DNA from: Bactericera cockerelli
Taxonomy: Eukaryota > Arthropoda > Insecta > Hemiptera > Triozidae
Direction: 5' to 3'
DNA: 64,000 nt
Assembly (NCBI GenBank): GCA_024516035.1
Contig: CM044967.1
Span: forward strand, 14,597,363 to 14,661,362
In this document: positions 1 through 11,774 of the stretch, one piece after another
Layout of the letters: the number at the start of each line of letters is the position of its first letter
Position numbering within the stretch: position 1 is the stretch's first letter
Program-made: the position numbers and the translations under genes
Notes under the pieces: generated by a model
The model's input: only the letters and a program-made list of their open reading frames with translations
Told to the model about the DNA's origin: nothing
Database searches by the model: none

Positions 1-145
1 CAATTTTGTGCCTTCTCATGGGTTCTCATGAATCATCACATAGGCTCACAAATCATCAGGTATATAATGAAGGAATCAACTCTTGTGTGAGCCAGTTTTG
101 TTCGGTTTCTCGGAGAGTTAACATCGTCTCTCTGCTTGTCGGTTC

Positions 146-147
<2 letters not shown>

Positions 148-182
<35 letters not shown>
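148..182. repeat. poly-T tract
   Basis: A run of about 35 T. It could be the poly-A tail of a minus-strand retrocopy, but no recognisable retroelement body follows within the window edge. Confidence 0.7.
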
Positions 183-186
<4 letters not shown>

Positions 187-836
187 ACCCAAGTTTTAAA
201 ATATTGTGTAAAAATCTCTATTCCATTTTAATTTTTATTTCACATCCATTTGTTAAGTGATTTTCCGTTTAAATTGCAGTCGACAGCATAGTAAATTAGG
301 GTGAGTGTTTTAAATGCATGCATAAATTATATTATCATTTAATTAAAGACGGGAGACCACTGAGTGTAACATTTTAAATGGAAAGTGTTGCGCAACGTTT
401 CCTGATCATCCATGAAACATTTCGCAGCGTTGACCAACATTTTGAATATACAATGGGAAGTGTTGCAAAGCTTTACGAATTAAATGTCGCTCAAAATTCC
501 CAATGATCCATGAATCGTTGCGAGACAAAATGTTGCACTTAGTGAGATTCTGGTAGAACTAAAATTTTCTCCCTTTTTTTTCTTCATACCTCTATTTCTT
601 TGTCTCACATTTTGGTGTTTTTTCCACAATCCACTTTATTTTCAACTAAATTTTCCTATCGATTATCTCTTCTCTTGAGCCTCAAGATTTCTACTTTCTC
701 ATAAGTGGCTAGTTGTCTACCTACTATAGTTTTGAGCTGCGAGGTTTTTTTTCTCAGAATATTTCAGGACCTCAGTCATTCTCTTTCTCTGTCCTATACA
801 GAGTGAACAAAAAGTCTCGGGACGGATTTTTTCTTA
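183..836. other. No gene recognised
   Basis: AT-rich sequence without a supported coding frame. At 380-540 there are two loosely similar segments around AGTGTTGC / CCATGAA, suggesting an old inverted or tandem repeat. Confidence 0.5.
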
Positions 837-1600
837 ACGGTTTAAGATACTTGAGTTTTCGCATGAAGTTCTAACACAAGTTTGCCTAATTTCTACAGGG
901 TGTCCCAAAAGTAGTTAAACAGGCATCAACTTTCGATTTAAATAGAACATCATATTGTTTATTCAATATTTAAAATCTACGTCAAATTTTACACACAATT
1001 GACCCCTAACTTGATTATTTGATTAAAAGAATCTGCGATCAACACCGCGGAATTATGGACTTTTTTTTAATAAAGGTGTTTAAACCCAGAGTGTGATACA
1101 TCAAATTGGTGTAATTTTTCGTGCTAAATTACGTGGTAGCATTGGTTTTTTTCCCATAGTTTACACGTCTGTACATACAGCTCGTGATCAAACTTTGGTC
1201 CTCCTTAAGAATCTCGCTCGAACACTCGCTGTAATACCGGACGTGTAAAATATGGAAAACCCAATTCTACCAAGTGATTTAACATGAAAAAATACCATGA
1301 TTCGTTAAATCACACTCTAGGTTTTAACATTTTTACATATTTCAAAGAAATTCTATGATTCCGCGTGGTTGATCGCAGATCCGTTTTCTCAAAGTATTGA
1401 GTTAGGGGTCAATTGGGTAGAGAATTGAACGTAGTTTCCAATATTGAATAAAAAATAGGGGGTTCTATTTAAAAAACGAAAGTTGATGCTTGTTTCACTA
1501 CTTTCGGGACACTTCGTAGAAATTTCGATTACGACAAAAAATGGTCAAATTTGCGTTAGAACTTGATACAAAAATTCAAATCTCTATCTTAAACCCTTAA
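837..1600. mobile_element. Inverted-repeat DNA element (fold-back MITE-like)
   Basis: The left half reads ACGGTTTAAGATACTTGAG and then a CAGGGTGTCCCAAAAGTAGT motif. The right half carries the reverse complements (ACTACTTTCGGGACAC at about 1497, ATCTTAAACCC at about 1588). Inner segments also pair: CTGCGATCAACACCGCGGAAT near 1031 matches GATTCCGCGTGGTTGATCGC near 1356. The whole unit folds on a centre near 1210. CAGGGTGTCCC is typical of mariner-like ends, but here it is internal. No transposase ORF is visible. Confidence 0.7.
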
Positions 1601-1625
1601 AACATAAAACATAATCGCACACTCT

Positions 1626-2998
1626 TTGTCCATTTCATTAATTAAACACCTTTTCTCTGTCCTTTCCTTTATTATTCATCACAATTTTATCTTATTTAAC
1701 TATTCTCTGTCCATTTCTTTTTTCGTCAATATTTCCTCCATTGTATTTCTCTCTTCATTCCATCAATTATCCATCACTTTTTTTCCTCATCTCTATTTTT
1801 TCTCTTTTCATCAATTATTATGTATCACCTTTTCACTTTCTCTTTTTTCTGTACTTTTCACTTATCATCCATCAATCATCGCATACCTATTTTCTTTCTT
1901 TTTCGTTCTATATCCTTCTTCTTTTATTCCTAACACCTAACCTCTTAGTCTAATCTTGTACAAATATTTTTCCGTCAATTCTTTCTAATTCACTTAATAT
2001 TCTTTTTCTTTATTATCTTCTGTAACAACATTTTTCCCTTTTCAATAAAGTATCTTTTTCCATACTATTTGTTCTCTTATCTTTTCATCCTGTATCTCTC
2101 ACCCATTCTCCTACTCCCTTGTTCTTCTCATCAATTACCTCTCGCCTCTTCTCTTTCTCCCTGGTTCTTTTCTCTTTTCAAAAAATTATCTCCCATCTAT
2201 TCTATTTTTCCCTTGTTCTATTCTTTTTCATTAGTTATCTCTCACCTATTATTTTTCTTTCTTTTTTTTTCATCAATAACCTTACACCTATTTTCATACT
2301 CCTTTGTGCTTTTTCTTTAATCAATTATCTCTTACCTCTTCTCATTCCCCCTGGTTCTATTCTGGATTGATCAATTATCTCTCACTATTATCTTTCGTCT
2401 TTTTTCATTAATTTTCTCTCACTCATTTTTTTTTCTTTGTTCTATTCTTTTGAAATATTTATTTGTAATAAACACCGCTTACCGGGCTGTTTATTTATTT
2501 AATTATATTTCACCAATTCTCTTTCTTCATTGTTCTATTCTTTTTTCATCAATTATCTCTCACACACTTGTTTTTGTCCTTTGTTCTTTTTTTTTATCTC
2601 TCACGTTATCTTTCTTCTTGTTCTTTTTTTTATATAAATTATCTCTTACCCATTCTCTTTCTCCCTGGTTCTATTCTTCTTTCATGAATTATCTCTCACC
2701 CATTCTCTTTCTGTCTTGTTCTTTTCTTTTGTCATTAATTATCTCTCACCCATTCTCTTTCTCCCTTGTTCTATTATTCTTTTTTCAATTATCTCTTACC
2801 TATTCTCTTTCTCCTTTGTTCTATTATTCTTTCATCAATTATCTCTCACTAATTCTCTTTTTTCCTTCTATTTTTCTCATCAATTACCTCTCACCCATTA
2901 TCTTTCTCCTTTTTTTCGATTCTTCTTTCATCAATCATCTATCACCCATTCCCTTTCTCCCTTGTTCTATTCTATTTTTATCAATTATCTCAAATGAA
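1626..2998. repeat. Pyrimidine-rich minisatellite, about 50-bp unit
   Basis: Degenerate tandem copies of ATTATCTCTCACCCATTCTC followed by TTTCTCCCTTGTTCTATTCTT. Phase measured at 2641, 2691 and 2741 gives a 50-bp period. The plus strand is almost purely pyrimidine. Copies are best preserved at 2640-2990 and more diverged toward 1626. Long hydrophobic open frames here are by-products of the composition. Confidence 0.85.
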
Positions 2999-3117
2999 AA
3001 ATATTCATTTTTTGAAAATATTAAATCTGTAATCGCAACTTTTCAATCTGCTAAGGGCGCTAAGAAAGTTAAAAACAGACTTGGATAAATAAAAGATACA
3101 ACTGAACTGAGTGATAA

Positions 3118-3200
3118 AAACCTGTTTGACTGCTGGAGTAAACGGACTTTCAGTCTTACCTTGGCAGTATAAACAAGGTATATTCTATTCTAGTCTATAT
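3118..3200 (+). mobile_element. SINE 3' tail fragment
   Basis: Reads CTGCTGGAGTAAACGGACTT, then CTTGGCAGTATAAACAAGG. This is the 3' body seen in the tRNA-headed SINEs at 56.5 kb (CTGCTGGAATAATGGGACTT, GGGCAGTATAAATAAGG). The tRNA-like head is missing. Confidence 0.6.
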
Positions 3201-3282
3201 TAGACAAGCGATTGAGTGTGTTACAACAAATATTATACAATCGATTAAGCATGAATTTTTTGCATGATGCATCGCGTATTAT

Positions 3283-3960
3283 CGCTTATTTTTTCTTTTT
3301 CTTTTCTTTTTTGCCTGTTGCATTTTGTGGTTATATTTTGTTGCATGACTTTTTTGTTGCATGCTACTTTGTTTTCTCTTCCTTATAGTACCTTTATCTT
3401 GTAGTTGCTCAATATTGTGGTTTTCCTTTTTCGCATGATTTTGTACTGTTGGTTGCATTCTTAGTTCTTTGTTTCAGAACTAATTTCAGTCCAAGCAGCC
3501 CACACAACTTACCTAGACCACTTAAACCACAAAATTCTACGAGTCAACTCAAACTACACAGCCCACTGGACACCTAGAACCTAGGCCCACCTACACCACC
3601 CAGTAACCCCGACCATCCTGTCCACCAAGTCAACTCAACCCAACTCAACCAGACCATCCAGACCAATAAGTTCTCTGTGAAGTTAAAGTATGTATTAAAT
3701 TGATATGAAATGTTTTTTATTTATTTATTTTAATTTATTAACTGTTTCTTGTGTATGTTGTATTTTGTGGTTTTCCTTTTCTTCATGATTTGGTGCTTTT
3801 GCATTATTGGTTTTCTTTGTTTCAGAACTAATGTAAAGATGTCGTGATTGTGCTTGCAACTAGTACACCTAGCCTAGCCAACTCTCCCATCCCAGATACT
3901 TTACAAGTTATTAGATCAGATGTTAAGTGTCGTAAACAACAGGTACTAGACAAGTGATCA
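3283..3960 (+). repeat. Composite satellite module, copy 1
   Basis: Order of sub-blocks: GCGTATTATCGCTT, T-rich stretch with TTGCATGA, TTTCAGAACTAATTTCAG, a CCA-rich stretch (3500-3660), CCAGACCAATAAGTTCTCTG, a second T-rich stretch, a second TTTCAGAACTAATGTAAA, then GATACTTTACAAGTTAT. The same order recurs at 4488, 7258, and partly at 9655 and 11860. The TTTCAG boundaries look like splice acceptors, but no conserved coding frame supports a gene. Confidence 0.8.
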
Positions 3961-4017
3961 AGTGTCAGGTATCAGGTGTGATAAACAACAGATACTAGAC
4001 AAGCGATCAGGTGTCAG

Positions 4018-4155
4018 GTATTATTCGGCAATCGGAAGAGAATGCCGTTGGCATTAGTACCGCCCTTAATCTAGTTTTGTTTTGTTTAATCTCATTTTCT
4101 ATGTATTGTATATAATCTGTGTAAATAAAAACTTGATCCAATATGTTTAATATTA
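4018..4155 (+). repeat. Module tail with AATAAA, copy 1
   Basis: Reads TTATTCGGCAATCGGAAGAG and on to GTGTAAATAAAAACTTGATCC. It is repeated at 6801-6940 with few differences. The AATAAA at about 4125 could act as a polyadenylation signal if the module is transcribed left to right; transcription is not shown. Confidence 0.75.
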
Positions 4156-4413
4156 AGTTTAGTGTGATGAACAACAGATACTATAAAGTCGATCAGGTGT
4201 CAGGTATTGAGTGTGTGTAACAACAAATATTATACAAGCGATTAAGCATGATTTTTTCGCAGATTGTAAGATTCTATTTTTTCAATTTGCATGCATATTG
4301 TGGATTTCCTCTTTCGTATGATTTTGTACTGTTGCATTCTTAGTTTTTTTGTTTCGCATGTATTTTTTTCTTATGGTGAGGAAAGGTTCGGGTGTAGGGG
4401 TGGAGGAGCCCGA

Positions 4414-4452
4414 GGGTGTTGGGTTGTAGTGTTATGCTACAACCCAACACCC
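4414..4452. repeat. Perfect 16-bp hairpin in the satellite module
   Basis: GGGTGTTGGGTTGTAG and CTACAACCCAACACCC are exact reverse complements around the 7-base loop TGTTATG. It recurs at 7181-7219 with one mismatch, at 11813-11852 with a few, and in eroded form near 9575-9613. It is followed by an imperfect palindrome (AAGCGATAGTACGAGATAAT ... GTATTATCGCTT). Confidence 0.95.
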
Positions 4453-4487
4453 ATTTTAAGCGATAGTACGAGATAATACTAGTTAAA

Positions 4488-5160
4488 TCGCGTATTATCG
4501 CTTTCCTTTTTTTTTTTTTCTTTTTTTTTTTTGCCTCTTGCATTTTTTGGTTATATCTTGTTGCATGATTTTTTTTGTTGCATGCTTCTTTGTTTTCTCT
4601 TCCTTAAAGTACCTTTTTCTTGAGAATATTTTGGTTTTCCTTTTTCGCATGATTTTGTACTGTTGCATTATTAGTTTTATTGTTTCAGAACTAATTTCAG
4701 TACAAGCAGCCCACACAACTTACCCAGCCCACTTCAACCACACATTACAATCAGTCCACTCAACCTACACAGCCCACCTCCACCGGTCCGACCACCCAGC
4801 CCACCTGGACCACCTAGAACCCAGACCCACGTACACCACCCAGTCACCCCGACCATCCTGTCCACCAAGTCAACCCAACTCAACCAGACCATCCAGCCCA
4901 ATAAGTTCTCTGTGAAGTTAAAGTATGTATTAAATTGATATGAAATGTTTTTTTTTTATTATTATTAATTTTTAAACTGTTTCTTGTATATGTTGTATTT
5001 TGTGATTTTCCTTTTTTTCATAATTTGGTGCTTTTGCATTATTGGTTTTCTTTGCTTCAGAACTAATGTAAATATGTCGTGGTTGTGCTGGCAACTAGTA
5101 CACCCAGCCTAGCCAGCTCTCCCAGCCCAGATACTTTACAAGTTATAAGATCAGATGTTA
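4488..5160 (+). repeat. Composite satellite module, copy 2
   Basis: Same block order as copy 1. The CCA-rich stretch at 4690-4905 is open in frame (QAAHTTYPAHFNHTLQ...), and copy 3 has a similar readable frame. The module runs directly into the 96-bp array: its last block (GATACTTTACAAGTTATAAG) is the array's half-unit, so the array appears to have grown out of the module. Confidence 0.8.
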
Positions 5161-6650
5161 AGTGTCGTAAACAACAGATACTAGACAAGCGATCAAGTGT
5201 CAGGTATTAAGTGTGATAAACAACAGATACTTTACAAGTTATAAGATCAGATGTTAAGTGTCGTAAACAACAGATACTAGACAAGCGATCAAGTGTCAGG
5301 TATTAAGTGTGATAAACAACAGATACTTTACAAGTTATAAGATCAGAAGTTAAGTGTCGTAAACAACAGATACTAGACAAGCGATCAAGTGTCAGGTATT
5401 AAGTGTGATAAACAACAGATACTTTACAAGTTATAAGATCAGATGTTAAGTGTCGTAAACAACAGATACTAGACAAGCGATCAAGTGTCAGGTATTAAGT
5501 GTGATAAACAACAGATACTTTACAAGTTATAAGATCAGAAGTTAAGTGTCGTAAACAACAGATACTAGACAAGCGATCAAGTGTCAGGTATTAAGTGTGA
5601 TAAACAACAGATACTTTACAAGTTATAAGATCAGATGTTAAGTGTCGTAAACAACAGATACTAGACAAGCGATCAAGTGTCAGGTATTAAGTGTGATAAA
5701 CAACAGATACTTTACAAGTTATAAGATCAGAAGTTAAGTGTCGTAAACAACAGATACTAGACAAGCGATCAAGTGTCAGGTATTAAGTGTGATAAACAAC
5801 AGATACTTTACAAGTTATAAGATCAGATGTTAAGTGTCGTAAACAACAGATACTAGACAAGCGATCAAGTGTCAGGTATTAAGTGTGATAAACAAAAGAT
5901 ACTTTACAAGTTATAAGATCAGAAGTTAAGTGTCGTAAACAACAGATACTAGACAAGCGATCAAGTGTCAGGTATTAAGTGTGATAAACAACAGATACTT
6001 TACAAGTTATAAGATCAGATGTTAAGTGTCGTAAACAACAGATACTAGACAAGCGATCAAGTGTCAGGTATTAAGTGTGATAAACAACAGATACTTTACA
6101 AGTTATAAGATCAGATGTTAAGTGTCGTAAACAATAGATACTAGACAAGCGATCAAGTGTCAGGTATTAAGTGTGATAAACAACAGATACTTTACAAGTT
6201 ATAAGATCAGAAGTTAAGTGTCGTAAACAACAGATACTAGACAAGCGATCAAGTGTCAGGTATTAAGTGTGATAAACAACAGATACTTTACAAGTTATAA
6301 GATCAGATGTTAAGTGTCGTAAACAACAGATACTAGACAAGCGATCAAGTGTCAGGTATTAAGTGTGATAAACAACAGATACTTTACAAGTTATAAGATC
6401 AGATGTTAAGTGTCGTAAACAACAGATACTAGACAAGCGATCAAGTGTCAGGTATTAAGTGTGATAAACAACAGATACTTTAAAAGTTATAAGATCAGAT
6501 GTTAAGTGTCGTAAACAACAGATACTAGACAAGCGATCAAGTGTCAGGTATTAAGTGTGATAAACAACAGATACTTTACAAGTTATAAGATCAGATGTTA
6601 AGTGTCGTAAACAACAGATACTAGACAAGCGATCAAGTGTCAGACACTAG
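5120..6650. repeat. 96-bp tandem array with 192-bp higher-order pattern
   Basis: About 16 units of 96 bp (starts at 5161, 5257, 5353 and so on). Each unit is two related halves of about 49 and 47 bp sharing AAACAACAGATACT. One half has TAGACAAGCGATCAAG and the other TTTACAAGTTATAAG. A marker variant (AGAAGTTAAG versus AGATGTTAAG) alternates from 5251 to 6019, giving a 192-bp higher-order repeat. Identity between units is very high. Confidence 0.97.
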
Positions 6651-6800
6651 ACAAGCGATTAAGTGTGATATACAACAGATACTAAACAAGTTATAAGATC
6701 AGATGTTAAGTGTCGTAAACAACAGATACTAGACAAGCGATCAAGTGTCAGGTATTAAGTGTGATAAACAACAGATACTAGACAAGCGATCAGGTGTCAG

Positions 6801-6940
6801 GTATTATTCGGCAATCCGAAGAGAATGCTGTTGGCATTAGCACCGCCCTTGATCTAGTTTTGTTTTGTTTAATCTCATTTTCTATGTATTGTATAAAATC
6901 TATGTAAATAAAACTTGATCCAATATGTTTAATATTAAGT
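6801..6940 (+). repeat. Module tail with AATAAA, copy 2
   Basis: Near-copy of 4018-4155, including TTATTCGGCAATCCGAAGAG and GTAAATAAAACTTGATCC. It ends the second module cycle. Confidence 0.75.
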
Positions 6941-7180
6941 GTGATGAACAACAGATACTATAAAGGTGTAAGTTATTGAGAGTGTGTAACAACAAATATT
7001 ATACAAGCGATTAAGCATAATTTTTTCGCAGATTGTAAGATTCTATTTTTTCAATTTGCATGCATATTGTGGATTTCCTCTTTCGTATGATTTTGTACTG
7101 TTGCATTCTTAGTTTTTTTTTCGCATGCATTTTTTTCTTATGGTGAGGAAAGGTTCGGGTGTAGGGGTGGAGGAGCCCGA

Positions 7181-7219
7181 GGGTGTTGGGTTGTAGTGTT
7201 ATGCCACAACCCAACACCC
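7181..7219. repeat. Module hairpin, copy 2
   Basis: Same 16-bp stem and TGTTATG loop as at 4414, with one mismatch in the right arm (CCACAACCC in place of CTACAACCC). Confidence 0.93.
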
Positions 7220-7257
7220 ATTTTAAGCGATAGTACGAGATAATACTAGTTAAATCG

Positions 7258-7890
7258 CGTATTATCGCTTTCTTTTATTTTTTTATTTTTTTTTTTGCCT
7301 GTTGCATTTTTTGGTTATATTTAGTTGCATGATTTTTTGTTGTTGCATGCTTCTTTGTTTTCTCTTCCTTAAAGTACCTTTTTCTTGAGAATATTTTGGT
7401 TTTCCTTTTTCGCATGATTTTGTACTGTTGCATTCTTAGTTTTATTGTTTCAGAACTAATTTCAGTACAAGCAGCCCACACAACTTACCCAGCCCACTTC
7501 AACCACACATTACAACCAGTCCACTCAACCTACACAGGGCACCTCGACCACCCAGCCCACCTGGATCACCAAGACCCCCCAGCCCACGTACACCACCCAG
7601 TCACCCCGACCATCCTGTCCACCAAGTCAACCCAACTCAACCAGACCATCCAGCCCAATAAGATCTCTGTGAAATTAAAGTATGTATTCAATTGATATGA
7701 TTTTTTTTTTTTTTTTTTTTAACTCCTCTTTTAGCTTTTAATTTATTAACTGTTTCTTGTGTATGTTGTATTTTGTGGTTTTCCTTTTTTTGCATGATTT
7801 CGTACTCTAGCATTCTTAGTTTTTTGTTCGTTTCAGAACTAATGTAAAACTATAATGGTTGGGCCTGCAACTCGTACATCCAACTCTCCC
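7258..7890 (+). repeat. Composite satellite module, copy 3
   Basis: Repeats the block order of copies 1 and 2. TTTCAGAACTAATTTCAG lies at about 7447, a CCA-rich stretch at 7470-7660, then CCATCCAGCCCAATAAG and a second TTTCAGAACTAATG at about 7833. It differs from copy 2 by substitutions and a poly-T expansion near 7701-7720. Confidence 0.8.
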
Positions 7891-8029
7891 TGCCCAACCC
7901 ATTCAGTCTACCCATATTCCCGCACAAAACACCGAGTTATTTTTTGTACTTTTTGATTTTTGTTATTTTCCTTATTTTTTATGATATTGTTGTGTTGCAT
8001 ATTAATTATTATTTTTCAGTCAGGTTTTA

Positions 8030-9487
8030 GGTATGATAAACAACAGATACAATACAAGTTATAAGATCAGATGTTAAGTGTGATAAACAACAGATACTAT
8101 ACAAGCGATCAGGTGTCAGGTATTAAGTGTGATAAACAACAGATACTATACAAGTGATCAAGTGTCAGGTATTAAGTGTAATAAACAACAGATACTATAC
8201 AAGCGATCACGTGTCAGGTATTAAGTGTGATAACCAACAGATACTATACAAGCGATCAAGTGTCAGGTATTAAGTGTAATAAACAACAGATACTATACAA
8301 GCGATCAAGTGTCAGGTATTAAGTGTGATAAATAACAGATACTATACAAGCGATCAAGTGTCAGGTATTAAGTGTAATAAACAACAGATACTATACAAGC
8401 GATCAAGTGTCAGGTATTAAGTGTGATAAACAACAGATACTATACAAGCGATCATGTGTCAGGTATTAAGTGTAATAAACAACAGATACTATACAAGCGA
8501 TCAAGTGTCAGGTATTAAGTGTAATAAACAACAGATACTATACAAGCGATCACGTGTCAGGTATTAAGTGTGATAAACAACAGATACTATACAAGCGATC
8601 ATGTGTCAGGTATTAAGTGTGATAAACAACAGATACTATACAAGCGATCACGTGTCAGGTATTAAGTGTGATAAATAACAGATACTATACAAGCGATCAA
8701 GTGTCAGGTATTAAGTGTGATAAACAACATATACTATACAAGCGATCAAGTGTCAGGTATTAAGTGTGATAAACAACAGATACTATACAAGCGATCAAGT
8801 GTCAGGTATTAAGTGTAATAAACAACAGATACTATACAAGCGATCAAGTGTCAGGTATCAAGTTTGATAAACAACAGATACTATACACTATACAATCGAT
8901 CAAGTGTCAGATATCAAGTGTAATAAACAACAGATACTATACAAGCGATCAAGTGTCAGGTATTAAGTGTAATAAACAACAGATACTATACAAGCGATCA
9001 CGTGTCAGGTATTAAGTGTGATAAACAACAGATACTATACAAGCGATCAGGTGTCAGGTATCAAGTTTGATAAACAACAGATACTATACACTATACAATC
9101 GATCAAGTGTCAGATATCAAGTGGGATAAACAACAGATACTATACAAGCGAAAAAGTGTCGGGTATTAAGTGTAAACAACAGATACTATACAAGCGATCA
9201 CGTGTCAGGTATTAAGAGTGATAACCAACAGATACTATACAAGCGATCAAGTGTCAGGTATTAAGTGTGATAAACAACAGATACTATACAAGCGATCATG
9301 TGTCAGGTATTAAGTGTGATAAATAACAGATACTATACAAGCGATCAAGTGTCAGGTATTAAGTGTGATAAACAACATATACTATACAAGCGATCAAGTG
9401 TCAGGTATTAAGTGTGATAAACAACAGATACTATACAAGCGATCAAGTGTCAGGTATTAAGTGTGATAAACAACAGATACTATACAA
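8030..9487. repeat. 49-bp tandem array
   Basis: About 30 copies of a 49-bp unit with core AACAACAGATACTATACAAG, CGATCAAGTGTCAGGTATTAA and GTGTGATA. Period measured at 8101 to 8150. It is the single-unit relative of the long half of the 96-bp unit. Two copies carry a local CTATACACTATACAATCG duplication (about 8880 and 9083). Positions varying between units (CAAGTG, CACGTG, CATGTG, CAGGTG) are shuffled along the array, as expected for unequal exchange. Confidence 0.96.
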
Positions 9488-9529
9488 AAAAGTGGTGAAT
9501 CATGATTTTTTGCATGTTTTTATTATTAT

Positions 9530-9890
9530 TTTTAACTCGAATGCATGTTTTTTTGTTATGGTGAGGAAAGGATCGGGTGTTGGGTTGTAGAGTTAGGCTA
9601 CAAGCGAAAACCTATTTCAAAAGCGACAGTACGAGATAATACTAGTTACATCGCGTACTATCGCTTTTTTTTTTCTTGTCGCATTTTGTGGTTTTATTCG
9701 TAGGTTATTTTACATGGTTTTGTTTTACATGGTTTAATTGTTGCATGTTATTTAATATTCTATACTTTTGTGTGTTTACTTCTCGTCATAATGGTACTGT
9801 TTCTTGTACTTGCTGTATTTAGGATTACCGTTTTTGTATTTTAAAAAAGTGCATTCTCAGTTTGTTTCAGAACTGATTTCAAGGTGTGAA
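9530..9890 (+). repeat. Composite satellite module, copy 4 (partial)
   Basis: Carries GAGGAAAGGATCGGGTGTTGG, an eroded hairpin, GCGACAGTACGAGATAATAC, ATCGCGTACTATCGCTTTTT and then TTTCAGAACTGATTTCAAG at about 9863. The CCA-rich block that follows is massively expanded into the 27-bp array. Confidence 0.8.
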
Positions 9891-9924
9891 TAGTTACAGA
9901 ACTCAGCCAAAAACGCACCCACCA

Positions 9925-10860
9925 GCCCACGCATCTCACCCAGTCCAACCAGCCGATGCAACCCACCCAGTCCAACTAGCCCACGCATCTCACCCAGTCC
10001 AACCAGCCGATGCAACCCACCCAGTCCAACTAGCCCACGCATCTCACCCAGTCCAACCAGCCCACGCATCTTACCCAGTCCAACCAGCCCACGCATCTCA
10101 CCCAGTCCAACCAGCCGATGCAACCCACCCAGTCCAACTAGCCCACGCATCTCACCCAGTCCAATCAGCCCACGCATCTCACCCAGTCCAACCAGCCCAC
10201 GCATCTCACCCAGTCCAACCAGCCCACGCATCTCACGCAGTCCAACTAGCCCACGCATCTCACCCAGTCCAACTAGCCCACGCATCTCACACAGTCCAAC
10301 TAGCCCACGCATCTCACCCAGTCCAACCAGCCCACGCATCTCACCCAGTCCAACCAGCCCACGCATCTCACCCAGTCCAACCAGCCCACGCATCTCACCC
10401 AGTCCAACCAGCCCACGCATCTCACCCAGTCCAACTAGCCCACGCATCTCACCCAGTCCAACCAGCCCACGCATCTCACCCAGTCCAACCAGCCCACGCA
10501 TCTCACCCAGTCCAACTAGCCCACGCATCTCACCCAGTCCAACCAGCCCACGCATCTCACCCAGTCCAACCAGCCCACGCATCTCACCCAGTCCAACTAG
10601 CCCACGCATCTTACCCAGTCGAATCAGCCCATGCAACCGACCCAGTCCAACTAGCCCACGCATCTTACCCAGTCGAATCAGCCCATGCAACCGACCCAGT
10701 CCAACTAGCCCACGCATCTCACCCAGTCCAATCAGCCCATGCAACCGACCCAGTCCAACTAGCCCACGCATCTTACATAGTCGAATCAGCCCACGCAACA
10801 CACCCGGTCTATCCAGCACAAGCAACACACCCACTCCAACCAGCACCCAGTCCATCCAGC
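9925..10860. repeat. 27-bp tandem array, open on both strands
   Basis: About 32 copies of CCCACGCATCTCACCCAGTC plus CAACCAG (27 bp), with a CCGATGCAACC variant interspersed. Because 27 is a multiple of three, the array stays open. The plus strand reads AHASHPVQP repeats over 336 codons, and the minus strand reads RGLVGLGEM repeats over 335 codons. The flanks (TTTCAGAACT upstream, CCATCCAGCCCAATA downstream) match the same position in the other modules. I treat it as a minisatellite, not as a proven gene. Confidence 0.93.
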
Positions 10861-10894
10861 CCAATATATATAAACATCAGATTAAATCTATATT

Positions 10895-11500
10895 AGTATT
10901 AAGTTTAGTATTAGGAATATGGACAAAAGTTCTAACGCCACATTAGTATTAAGAATATTGACACTAGCTCTCATGCTACATTAGTATTAAGTTTAGTATT
11001 AAATTTATTGACATTACTTCTAAGCTCCATTAGTATTAAGTTTAGTATTAAGAATATTGACATTAGTTCTAAGCTCCATTAGTATTAAGTTTAGTATTAA
11101 GAATTATGACATTAGTTCTAAGCTACATTAGTATTAAATTTAGTATTAAGAGTATTGACATTAGCCCTATGCTACTTTAGAATTAAGAATATTGACATTG
11201 ACTCTAATGCTACATGAGTATTAAGTTTAGTATTAAGAATTTTGACATTAACCCTATGCTGCATTAGTAGGTATTTAGTTTAGTATTAAGAATATTGACA
11301 TTGGCTCTAATGCTACATTAGTATTCAGTTTAGTATTAAGAATATAGACATCGGAAATAGGCTACTTTACTATAAGGTTTAGTTTTAAGATCTAGACATT
11401 AGCACTAACGTTACTTAGTATTAATAATATTGACATTAGCCCTATGTTACATTAGTATTAAGTTTAGTAATAAGAATATTGACACACGAATACAATGCTT
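10895..11500. repeat. Degenerate 49-bp ATTAGTATTAAG array, left block
   Basis: Diverged copies of ATTAGTATTAAGTTTAGTAT, TAAGAATATTGACATTAG and TTCTAAGCTCC. It is the same unit as the large array at 13.8-15.7 kb but more diverged, which suggests an older edge of the same satellite. Confidence 0.88.
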
Positions 11501-11535
11501 TTCTTTGCACTTTCCTTAATTCACCTTTTTTTTCA

Positions 11536-11702
11536 CTTTTGGCGCCACAAGTTTATTTTTTCGATTTAGTTTATAGAGAAGTGGATTAGGCCTTACAATA
11601 TGTATCCATTCTGTGCAAGGGATACATATTATAGGGGATACACTTAGGAAGTTAGAAAAACGGGCTGGAACTCTACCTCTTGGTGGCCTGGAAACGAGTT
11701 CA
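11536..11702 (+). repeat. Direct repeat flanking the 88/49-bp arrays, left copy
   Basis: About 165 bp starting GGCGCCACAAG and ending GGCCTGGAAACGAGTT, nearly identical to 15700-15862. It contains a short hairpin (ATATGTATCC ... GGATACATAT). The two copies bracket about 4 kb of arrays. Confidence 0.9.
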
Positions 11703-11774
11703 TTTTGTTAATTTTATTTAATTGATGGTCTTGAATATTTTTATGATTGACCTGTCTATCGTATAAGATCTATT

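Noticed and set aside
1626..3088. Several hydrophobic ORFs rich in Phe, Ser, Leu
   Set aside because: Produced by the pyrimidine-rich 50-bp minisatellite; no start context or conservation.
5120..6650. CRISPR array
   Set aside because: The 96-bp and 49-bp periods have no unique spacers; all sequence within the unit is repeated. The genome is eukaryotic.
3480..7690. CCA-rich blocks as coding exons after TTTCAG acceptors
   Set aside because: The frames diverge between copies with indels, and no donor or start is shared; treated as satellite module.
9857..10864. 335-codon minus-strand ORF (RGLVGLGEM repeats) as a protein gene
   Set aside because: Shadow of the same array.
9886..10896. 336-codon plus-strand ORF (AHASHPVQP repeats) as a protein gene
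   Set aside because: It is a 27-bp minisatellite equally open on the other strand; without expression data the openness is explained by the unit.
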